Shown here one piece after another: positions 52,104 through 59,081 of a stretch of DNA of 59,081 bases. This DNA is from Candidatus Melainabacteria bacterium (GTDB lineage Bacteria; Cyanobacteriota; Vampirovibrionia; Obscuribacterales; Obscuribacteraceae): assembly GCA_016212515.1 (NCBI GenBank), contig JACRFZ010000097.1, positions 1 to 59,081 of the forward strand, given 5' to 3'. The notes below the pieces were generated by a model. That model searched no databases, was not told the origin of the DNA, and worked only from the letters and a program-made list of their open reading frames with translations. The position numbers and the translations under genes are program-made. Positions within the stretch are counted from its first letter, which is position 1; each line of letters opens with the position of its first letter.

Positions 52104-52922
52104 TTAGCGGGCCGTATTCAACTTCGCCTCTTCCCAGAGATCGTTCCAGTCATCTTTGCTCAAATCCTTGAGGGGGCGCATGGCCCTGGCTTCCATGTCG
52201 GAAAAACGGCGGCGAAACTTTTCCATAGTGAGAAGCAGGCATTCCTCAGGATTGAGATTGTGCCAGCGGGCCACATTTACCATACAAAACAAGACATCGC
52301 CAAATTCCAGCGCTACTTCTTCCTTTGCCTGGCTCTCTTTCTCCGGCTCGGTCAAGTCAGGATTGGAAATGGCATCTTTCAGCTCGCTAATTTCGGAGTC
52401 CAGTTTCTCCCAGACGTCACCCTCTTTTTTCCACTCGAAACCTTCGTTGACGGCAGCTTCCGATATCTTCAGAGCCTGGAGAAGAGCGGGCATGGCCCTG
52501 GGAATACTGTCCAGGGTGCCGCTTTTTTCTTTCTTCTGGGCCTTTTCCCTGGCTTTAATGTCCTGCCACTGGCTCACCACATCCTCGGCAGTGCTTACGG
52601 TGCTGTCGGCGAAGACATGGGGATGGCGGCGGATCATCTTTTCATTGATGCCCCTGGCTACATCTTCGATGTCAAAGGTGCCCTCATCCTTCGCTACCTG
52701 GGCATTGAGCACGATTTGCAGGAGCAAGTCGCCCAGCTCTTCCTGTAACTTCTCCGGGTCGTCTTTCTGAATGGCCTCCAACACTTCGTAGGCTTCCTCC
52801 AGCAGATAGCGAGCCAGGCTCTTATGGGTCTGCTCCCGGTCCCAGGGGCAGCCGTCCGGGGCTCTCAGCCGGGCTATGGTTTCTACAAAGCGGTCCAGTT
52901 GGGAAGTCTCTTTTGAAGGCAT
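52104..52922 (-). CDS. mazG: Nucleoside triphosphate pyrophosphohydrolase MazG
   Basis: 272 residues, two MazG modules. The first has GCPWDREQTHKSLARYLLEE, EEAYEVLEAI and LQEELGDLLLQIVLNAQVA; the second is around EFGDVLFCMVNVARW. ExxED and metal ligands are visible. It hydrolyses abnormal or excess NTPs to NMP and pyrophosphate. ATG 52922. It converges with ftsQ, and the 31 bp between stops hold only a weak 5 bp inverted repeat. Confidence 0.95.
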   Translation of the reverse strand: MPSKETSQLDRFVETIARLRAPDGCPWDREQTHKSLARYLLEEAYEVLEAIQKDDPEKLQEELGDLLLQIVLNAQVAKDEGTFDIEDVARGINEKMIRRHPHVFADSTVSTAEDVVSQWQDIKAREKAQKKEKSGTLDSIPRAMPALLQALKISEAAVNEGFEWKKEGDVWEKLDSEISELKDAISNPDLTEPEKESQAKEEVALEFGDVLFCMVNVARWHNLNPEECLLLTMEKFRRRFSDMEARAMRPLKDLSKDDWNDLWEEAKLNTAR

Positions 52923-53227
52923 TTAGGTCTTTTATCCTGAAACCGGCTCCAAGGGGGCCGGGGAGCTAAAGTTTTTCCGAGCCGTAAAGTCTAAATATTT
53001 AGATATGGCTTTCAAGGTGATAAAACTTAAGAGCTAGTATAAGAGCGCTGCTTCAAAGGTAACACCCCACTGTAGCCAAGGTTAACACTTGGGACGGAAA
53101 AGCAGTCAGCCGCTGGCAGAACGCCAGGCCAGGCAGGGCATAGGCAGCGTATAAGCAGTTTATATCCCGCCGGCGGCAAAAACAGTCGTGACTCAGGCTC
53201 CAGGCCCTTCTTTAGTAGGTAGTTAGT
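52923..53227. other. Divergent intergenic region mazG-ugd
   Basis: 305 bp between divergent genes. It contains TCTAAATATTTAGA (52990-53003), a perfect 14 bp palindrome, and CCAAG-N7-CTTGG (53077-53093). These could be operators for the UDP-sugar genes. No RNA gene or terminator seen. Confidence 0.5.
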
Positions 53228-54619
53228 GTGGATATTTGTGTTATAGGTGCCGGTTATGTTGGTCTTGTAACCAGTGCTTGTCTTGCTTATCTTGGCAATC
53301 ATGTCACGGCGGTGGAAGCCAGCAGTGAAAGATTGGGCTCTTTGAAAAAGGGAATTGTGCCGTTCTTCGAGCCCGGTCTGCAGGAATTTGTTAAAGAAAC
53401 CATAGAGTCCGGTTTCCTTACTTTCACCGACAGCCTGGAAGGGGCAGTGAAGAAAGCCGACGTGATCTTTATCGCAGTGGGTACGCCTTCCCTCCCCAAC
53501 GGTGAGCCAGACCTCTCCCAGGTGATGGTGGTGGCTAGAGCCATCGGCGGCGCCCTCGACGGCAGCAAACGCCGCATCATAGTCAATAAGTCCACAGTCC
53601 CGGTAGGCTCAGGCAACTGGGTGGAAATGCTGGTCAGTCAGGGGGTACAGAATGCCCAGCCGGTGCCGGCTCGTTCCGCTCGACCCGAGAGCCCCAGTTT
53701 TACCGTCGTCTCTAATCCGGAGTTCCTGCGGGAAGGCAGTGCCATCACCGATTCCTTTTATCCCGACCGCATCGTAGTTGGTGCTTCCGACGACAATGCT
53801 GTTGATGTAATGAAGAACCTCTACAAACCGATCATCAATCAAACCTTCGAACCGCCCTCGTTTGCTCCGCGTCCGGCCGCTTTTCAGACCGTGCCTTTTG
53901 TGGTGACGGATCTGGCCTCTGCCGAACTGATCAAGTATTCCGCCAATGCCTTTCTAGCTATGAAAATCAGTTTTGCCAACGAAATCGCCGGGCTTTGCGA
54001 GAAAGTTGGTGCCGATGTGCGACAGGTGGCACAGGGTATCGGACTTGATTATCGGATCGGCAAGGCTTTCTTGAATGCCGGTGTAGGCTGGGGCGGGAGC
54101 TGTTTCGGCAAAGACGTCAGTGCTCTCATGCAGGTGGCGAAAGAATACAGCTATCCCACCTCACTTTTGGAAGCCACTGTTTCCGTCAATGAAAGACAGC
54201 GTCTGGTGGTGATCAAAAAACTACAGGAAGAGCTGAAGATTCTCAAAGGCAGAACTGTAGGTTTGCTTGGTCTTTCATTCAAACCTGATACCGATGACCT
54301 GCGCGATGCACCGGCCATCACCATTGCCTATCAGCTTTTGAAGATGGGCGCCTCCGTTAAAGCCTTTGATCCGGTGGCCAATGAGCGCTGCGAACAGCTG
54401 CATCCCAATTTGGAAATTACCTATTGCGATAGTGCTTTGACGCTGGCCCAGGATTGTGATGCCGTGGTGCTTGTTACCGAGTGGGCACTCTTTAGAAACC
54501 TGGACTGGAAAGGGCTCAGCAAAGTGATGCGCTGGCCTCTGGTTATAGACGGTCGCAACGTTCTCAGTGAGCAAGATGTGGTAGATGCCGGTATGACATA
54601 TAGAGGAATAGGACATTGA
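53228..54619 (+). CDS. ugd: UDP-glucose 6-dehydrogenase
   Basis: 463 residues from GTG 53228, with AGGT upstream. NAD fold [51 protein letters not shown], and the catalytic Cys in [12 protein letters not shown] (about 291). It oxidises UDP-glucose to UDP-glucuronate. The next gene, overlapping by 4 bp (TTGA), uses the product. Residues about 140-155 (an Arg/Pro-rich insertion) are extra. Confidence 0.95.
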   Translation: MDICVIGAGYVGLVTSACLAYLGNHVTAVEASSERLGSLKKGIVPFFEPGLQEFVKETIESGFLTFTDSLEGAVKKADVIFIAVGTPSLPNGEPDLSQVMVVARAIGGALDGSKRRIIVNKSTVPVGSGNWVEMLVSQGVQNAQPVPARSARPESPSFTVVSNPEFLREGSAITDSFYPDRIVVGASDDNAVDVMKNLYKPIINQTFEPPSFAPRPAAFQTVPFVVTDLASAELIKYSANAFLAMKISFANEIAGLCEKVGADVRQVAQGIGLDYRIGKAFLNAGVGWGGSCFGKDVSALMQVAKEYSYPTSLLEATVSVNERQRLVVIKKLQEELKILKGRTVGLLGLSFKPDTDDLRDAPAITIAYQLLKMGASVKAFDPVANERCEQLHPNLEITYCDSALTLAQDCDAVVLVTEWALFRNLDWKGLSKVMRWPLVIDGRNVLSEQDVVDAGMTYRGIGH

Positions 54620-55578
54620 GAATTCTCATCACAGGTGGTGCTGGTTTCATTGGCTCCCATCTGACTGACCGCTTGATGGACGAAGGCCATGAGGTTGTGG
54701 TCATGGACAACCTCATCACGGGCAATTATCAAAATATCGCCAGGCATCAAAGCAATGTGCGTTTCGAGTTCATTCATCACAATGTTTCCAATCACATTCA
54801 TATAGTCGGACCTCTCGACTGGGTGATTCACTTTGCCTCGCCGGCTTCGCCGGTAGACTATCTCACCTTGCCCATCGAGACACTGAAGGTGAACAGCTTG
54901 GGTACCCACAATACCCTCGGTCTGGCCCTTGCTAAAGGAGCCAAGTATTTTCTGGCCAGTACATCGGAAGTTTATGGTGATCCGGAAATTCATCCCCAGG
55001 TGGAAACCTACTGGGGTAATGTCAATCCTATCGGTCCCCGCGGAGTTTATGACGAGTCCAAGCGCTTTGCCGAAGCGATTACCATGGCTTATCACCACAA
55101 GCATAAGCTCGATACTCGCATAATTCGTATTTTCAACTGTTACGGACCAAGACTGCGCCTCGATGACGGTCGCGTTGTCTCCAACTTCATCGGCCAGGCC
55201 CTTACTGGTAAGCCAATCACGATATACGGTGAGGGACAGCAGACTCGAAGCTTCCAGTTCGTTTCCGACCTGGTGGACGGCATTGTTCGACTGATGGGAG
55301 TGGAACATCATCTGCCCGTCAATCTCGGTAATCCCCAGGAGAAGACCGTACGCGAACTGGCTGAAATAATAAAAGAGCTGACCGGTTCCGCTAGCGAGAT
55401 TACAGCCAGACCACTACCGGTGGATGATCCCAGGCGGCGGCTGCCCGATATTTCCAAAGCCAAGAGCCTTCTTGGCTGGACTCCCAAAAAAGATCTCGTG
55501 GAAGGCCTGACCGAAACCATTGAGTGGTACAGGAAGGAACTGGAGAGCAAGCAAGTCCTGGCTCCCAGCAAGAGCTAG
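54616..55578 (+). CDS. UDP-glucuronate decarboxylase-like SDR (UDP-xylose synthase)
   Basis: 320 residues. TTG 54616 overlaps the ugd stop, so the two are cotranslated. NAD motif [14 protein letters not shown], then [19 protein letters not shown] with the YxxxK catalytic pair, [20 protein letters not shown] and [15 protein letters not shown]. These blocks are characteristic of UXS, which makes UDP-xylose, rather than UDP-glucose epimerases; the adjacent ugd supports that. C-terminal tail is short and basic. Confidence 0.92.
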   Translation: MRILITGGAGFIGSHLTDRLMDEGHEVVVMDNLITGNYQNIARHQSNVRFEFIHHNVSNHIHIVGPLDWVIHFASPASPVDYLTLPIETLKVNSLGTHNTLGLALAKGAKYFLASTSEVYGDPEIHPQVETYWGNVNPIGPRGVYDESKRFAEAITMAYHHKHKLDTRIIRIFNCYGPRLRLDDGRVVSNFIGQALTGKPITIYGEGQQTRSFQFVSDLVDGIVRLMGVEHHLPVNLGNPQEKTVRELAEIIKELTGSASEITARPLPVDDPRRRLPDISKAKSLLGWTPKKDLVEGLTETIEWYRKELESKQVLAPSKS

Positions 55579-55781
55579 AGCTAGAGACGTTTTTGTAAAT
55601 TCTGCTTGGGGCGGTTAAAAACGGCATCCTGTCTTGTTTTGTCTTAGAATGACTGGCGGTTTTAACTTTGTGACAACCCTGTGACACAGTCCCCATGGGG
55701 AAAACCGCACTTGACAGGGTCTCGCCGTCGTCATAAACTCCTGTCATCCCCCCCACAATTAGTTTTCTAGAGGTTCTTGCC
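55579..55781. other. Intergenic region with possible promoter
   Basis: 203 bp. TTGACA at 55711-55716 is followed 15-17 bp later by a CATAAACT-type -10 (55732-55739), a plausible promoter for the LEA-like gene. Also present are the palindrome CCCCATGGGG (55691-55700) and GCGGTTTT/AAAACCGC arms around it. Confidence 0.4.
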
Positions 55782-56570
55782 ATGGCTGGTGATAAGGCTA
55801 CTGCTGTAGTGCAGAAAAAAGGCGATGCTCATGTTCCGGCCGAGGAACAACAGTCCTCAGGCGGGCTGGCTGATTTCGCTTCCAGAGTATGGGGCAAGAC
55901 CCGGGAGTTGGGACGAGATGCTGTGAATGTGGCCAAGCCGGTGGTCAATGATGTAGTGGATGCCGCCAAGCCGGTAGTGAAAGATGTGACTGATGCCGGT
56001 AAGAAAGGCGTACAGGAGATCAAGAAGAAGGACCAGGAATACGGCGTTTCCGCTGATGTGAAAGCGGCCGCCAAGGAAACTGCAGAAGAGTACAAGCGCA
56101 ATCCGCGCAAGGCTCTAACGGATGCCGCCCGGGTCGCCGCCGGCGATCCCACGATAATAATCGAGAAAGGCGCCAAGGTAGTCGATCGGCAGGTAGACAG
56201 GAATGGTAGCGCCGATACCAAGAAACACTATAAAGACGGCAAGCAGGTTGCTGAACAAGTGGCGCCTATCGGACGTCTGGCCACCGGTGGTCTGGGTGGA
56301 GTAACCGATATTGCTGCCGACGGAGTCAAGAAGAAAGCCATCGATTCGGTGGTTAAAGATCCCGAAGGCACGGCTGATGCTGCCGCCGGCGCCGGAAAGA
56401 AAGCCTTGAGCTGGTTGGGTAGTTTGAAAGATAAGGTGGTCGGCGGCGAAAAATCAGCCGAAAAACCTGGCAGCCAAGCCGGTATCGGTGAAGTGCGCCA
56501 GGATGATGCAAAGAAAACTGCTCCTGCTGCCGACGGAGTGGCGGAAGTGCGCAAAAAGCCTAAGTGGTAG
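55782..56570 (+). CDS. Lys/Ala-rich LEA-like protein
   Basis: 262 residues, ATG 55782. Highly charged, no signal peptide. Residues 30-90 consist of imperfect 10-11 residue repeats (VVNDVVDAAKPVVKDVTDAG, KKGVQEIKKKDQEYG) like group 3 LEA or phasin proteins. A Gly-rich hydrophobic segment near 155-180 (IGRLATGGLGGVTDIAADGV) may associate with membranes. Such proteins are often induced by drying or other stress, but that is analogy only. No neighbour gives a function. Confidence 0.6.
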   Translation: MAGDKATAVVQKKGDAHVPAEEQQSSGGLADFASRVWGKTRELGRDAVNVAKPVVNDVVDAAKPVVKDVTDAGKKGVQEIKKKDQEYGVSADVKAAAKETAEEYKRNPRKALTDAARVAAGDPTIIIEKGAKVVDRQVDRNGSADTKKHYKDGKQVAEQVAPIGRLATGGLGGVTDIAADGVKKKAIDSVVKDPEGTADAAAGAGKKALSWLGSLKDKVVGGEKSAEKPGSQAGIGEVRQDDAKKTAPAADGVAEVRKKPKW

Positions 56571-56661
56571 GCACAAACTGGAACCTCAAACCCGACAGAA
56601 GCACAAAGTTGGCTCTGGCTGCGCTATGATTTGAGATGGGAAAGTTGAGGTATTCATCTCT

Positions 56662-57069
56662 ATGTTCAGTCGTCGTATTGGCTCTATCTGGGCACTAATT
56701 CTGGTCGTGTTTCTCAGCACTTTTTCTCTCTCTGGTTGCGGCAACAAAGAGCAACCCACCGGGGTGAAAATTCCCGAAGGCTTCAAAATCAATTGTTATC
56801 CCAAGTCCGAATGTACTCGTGCCGACTCCACACCTCTGGGAGACAATAAGTTTAGTTACGTGGTCATTCTCAAGAGCAAGGATGACCGCTTCAAAATTCA
56901 GACCTTTTATAAAACCGAAATCGCCATGAGTGGTTACAAACTCTTGAATGATGCCAGTCAGGGCACCGAGATCTTGATGAATGCCGTTAACGATCAATAT
57001 CGTCTGGATATCAGCATCCTTACGGTGGCAGATCAAAGTATCGTCAGCCTTTCCTGGCGTCCGCGCTAA
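56662..57069 (+). CDS. Small lipoprotein
   Basis: 135 residues. Lipobox LSGC at about 24-27 after a hydrophobic helix (WALILVVFLSTFSL) marks a lipid-anchored protein. The rest is a compact alpha/beta domain (FSYVVILKSKDDRFKIQTFY, YRLDISILTVADQSIVSLSW). Unknown family. ATG 56662. It lies 14 bp before the next secreted hypothetical gene and is likely cotranscribed. Confidence 0.75.
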   Translation: MFSRRIGSIWALILVVFLSTFSLSGCGNKEQPTGVKIPEGFKINCYPKSECTRADSTPLGDNKFSYVVILKSKDDRFKIQTFYKTEIAMSGYKLLNDASQGTEILMNAVNDQYRLDISILTVADQSIVSLSWRPR

Positions 57070-57083
57070 GGAAGGCACCTCCC

Positions 57084-58130
57084 GTGGTGGCGCCTTTCAG
57101 ACCAGACCGGCGCTCAGCCGGTGCCAAACTCTTCCGGGCGGGGACGGTTGCTCTTGCTTGTCTCATTGCTCTTTCAACCCTGGGGGCTTACAGTCTGCCT
57201 GCCCCGGCCATGGAAGCACCGGTCTCAGCGCCACCTCTCAATTCCTTCTTGCAGAAGTTGGAATTCCCCGGTTGGCAACCAGCCTCTTTCAAAAGCTGGT
57301 GCAGTCAGGGCGAGACCCTTGCTGGAGACGCTCAGAGCGATGTGCTGGTGGGCGAAGAACTGAACGGTGTCTTGCAGGAGTTCAAGATTGTTTACCAGGC
57401 TCGAAAAACTCTCAGCCGCGGTCAGCGAAATATCTATATAGATGTATATCAGTTCGAGAACAGTGATTTTGCCCTGGCGGCTTACTACTACTTGCGTAAG
57501 GGTGCCAGCACTATTGTCAAGCGGGGGGATGCTACTTCCGAGGATGACGCCAGTATTTCCTTTGCCCAGGGGAGTAGTTTTGTCTCCGTAAGCGCCAGTG
57601 AAGACGATGACGAGAGCAAGGATCTGGTCAGGCGCATTGCCGACAGCATCGGGGCGAGGTTGGCCCAGACCGCACCTTCGGCACCTCCGAAAGTACTGCA
57701 GCAGCTACCGCCTCTTGAAAAGCTGTCCGGCAGCGAGAAACTTATATATGGAATAAAGTCTTGTCGTCGTTATTGTTCAGTGCCTTATATAGAAGCACTT
57801 CTAGGCACCGGCGGCGAGGCTAAAGAACTGATAGCCGGTTGTAGTGCCGACTATCAGTTTCGGGAGCCTTTTAAAGAGCGGCTCCGGCTGACGATTCTGG
57901 AGTTTTCCGATCGCTCTGCCGCTTTGAAACACTACCAGGCTTTCCTGACCGAGTTCCTGGCTAATCGCAAGATAAAGGCTGAGGATCAGGGTTTCAGCCC
58001 GATAACATCTTTTCGCAGCGGCGATACCTACATATTAGTAGAACTGCGCGGTGCCGCGGTTGCCCTTGTCAGTGGCGCCAGGAAACGCTTTAGCCCACCT
58101 TTGCTGCTGAGGCAGTGGCGCGCCAGATAG
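57084..58130 (+). CDS. Secreted hypothetical protein
   Basis: 348 residues from GTG 57084 with GGAAGG 8 nt upstream. Signal peptide ending APAMEA-side at about 43. Two similar halves are visible: NIYIDVYQFENSDFALAAYY and LRLTILEFSDRSAALKHYQA, each beta then helix, so an internal duplication is likely. Each half has a short SFVSV/TYILVEL strand afterwards. This resembles DUF6599-type exported proteins in style. Function unknown. Confidence 0.65.
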   Translation: MVAPFRPDRRSAGAKLFRAGTVALACLIALSTLGAYSLPAPAMEAPVSAPPLNSFLQKLEFPGWQPASFKSWCSQGETLAGDAQSDVLVGEELNGVLQEFKIVYQARKTLSRGQRNIYIDVYQFENSDFALAAYYYLRKGASTIVKRGDATSEDDASISFAQGSSFVSVSASEDDDESKDLVRRIADSIGARLAQTAPSAPPKVLQQLPPLEKLSGSEKLIYGIKSCRRYCSVPYIEALLGTGGEAKELIAGCSADYQFREPFKERLRLTILEFSDRSAALKHYQAFLTEFLANRKIKAEDQGFSPITSFRSGDTYILVELRGAAVALVSGARKRFSPPLLLRQWRAR

Positions 58131-58156
58131 CAAATTTTGCATAAGAGAATTTCCTG

Positions 58157-58189
58157 CACCCGGATTTTTTGACTCCAGGTGGGGGTTTT
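58157..58189 (+). terminator. Probable intrinsic terminator
   Basis: CACCCGGA (58157-58164) pairs with TCCAGGTG (58174-58181) at seven of eight positions, followed by GGGG and TTTT. It lies just after the hypothetical gene ending at 58130. Confidence 0.5.
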
Positions 58190-58366
58190 GATGTGAATTA
58201 CTCAAGGAAGTCGAATCAATATCGATCTGGCCTTTTTCTCATACTTTTCCACCTCTTGGGCAAGAACCGCATCAATAGCTGCTTTCAATAGAAAATAAAG
58301 GAAAAATATATGCGCCGAATTGCTAAGTTATGTGTTCAAATGCCATGTTTGGCGGGTTTCAGACAT

Positions 58367-58395
58367 TTGACAGTCCTTGGGTAGCTTGGTATGAT
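58367..58395 (+). promoter_or_regulatory. Strong sigma-70 promoter of the rRNA operon
   Basis: TTGACA (58367-58372), exactly 17 bp, TATGAT (58390-58395): a perfect -35 and five of six -10 bases. The transcript would start near 58402, about 160 nt before the mature 16S end. The rest of the 432 bp after the last CDS holds the terminator above and the leader hairpins below. Confidence 0.8.
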
Positions 58396-58422
58396 TCTCT
58401 AGTCGATTGGATGACGACGCGA

Positions 58423-58555
58423 TTCGCGCTGAGCGCGAACGAACTGAAGTCCTCCGACCACGAACCCTGATAACTGAATAGCCTTGAACAAAGGCGCCTG
58501 TCAAAACTTTTGAGTAGGCAAACAAAACGTTTTTAAATCATCAGTACTCCTGATG
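58423..58555 (+). other. rRNA leader with two hairpins
   Basis: TTCGCG/CGCGAA (58423-58439) and CATCAG/CTGATG (58539-58555) are perfect short stems in the leader. The second ends 7 nt before the 16S 5' end and may mark processing. I did not find a confident boxA. Confidence 0.45.
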
Positions 58556-58562
58556 GTTTTTG

Positions 58563-59081
<519 letters not shown>

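Overview
This window reads as one chromosome segment from an uncultured-type bacterium related to Cyanobacteria. The best match I can suggest is the non-photosynthetic Melainabacteria/Vampirovibrionia, perhaps Obscuribacterales. That rests on the 16S rRNA fragment that runs off the right end (58563-59081), on housekeeping gene content, and on the many proline-, alanine- and glycine-rich secreted proteins. The lineage is an inference; I could not run a 16S search. Coding density is high. Most genes lie on the minus strand, and GTG and TTG starts are common.

Layout. 1-2400 is a scrambled accessory patch. It holds two oppositely oriented, broken pieces of RHS/YD-repeat polymorphic toxin genes, a HEAT-repeat protein that may be an immunity factor, an orphan small gene and GC-rich hairpins. 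2374-9221 (minus) holds secreted/FecR-like proteins, a zinc-ribbon Ser/Thr kinase, upp, dxr and a hypothetical. 9464-12406 holds a secreted hypothetical, a GNAT acetyltransferase and a thioredoxin-like exported protein whose frame is broken only by one UGA. 12407-16590 holds thrS, a hypothetical and mnmE. 16751-17218 is an HU protein with a histone-H1-like tail. 17355-24750 is the classical rimP-nusA-ylxR-infB-rbfA-truB operon with a CPBP protease at its end. 25024-30645 holds ybeY, an undecaprenol/diacylglycerol kinase, a Gly/Tyr-rich protein, a FecCD/ABC importer and a cysteine desulfurase. 30667-39505 holds an aldehyde dehydrogenase, two TPR proteins, a TadG-like protein, a beta-helix protein and an alpha/beta hydrolase. 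39510-42480 holds a UshA-like nucleotidase and small membrane proteins. 42517-47740 is a cell-division block (rsmH, ftsL-like, ftsI, murJ). 48057-52922 holds a zinc-ribbon membrane protein, an M55 aminopeptidase, dapF, ftsQ and mazG. 53228-55578 is the UDP-sugar pair ugd and a UDP-glucuronate decarboxylase-like gene. 55782-58130 holds a LEA-like protein, a lipoprotein and a secreted hypothetical. The window ends with a strong rRNA promoter and the 5' third of 16S rRNA.

How the genes fit together. Three themes recur: translation and ribosome maturation; envelope building (lipid II flipping, septal transpeptidase, DAP supply, FtsQ/FtsL, undecaprenol recycling, UDP-xylose precursors); and secreted repeat or low-complexity proteins of unknown role.

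The most interesting observation is at 10903-11898. Two same-frame reading segments of one thioredoxin-fold protein are joined by a Cys-UGA pair where a redox motif is expected. A hairpin sits 23 nt downstream with a G in the second loop position, which is what a bacterial SECIS element looks like. TGA is used as an ordinary stop elsewhere in the window, so this is either a site-specific selenocysteine in a previously undescribed selenoprotein or a single nonsense mutation. The sequence alone cannot decide between them.
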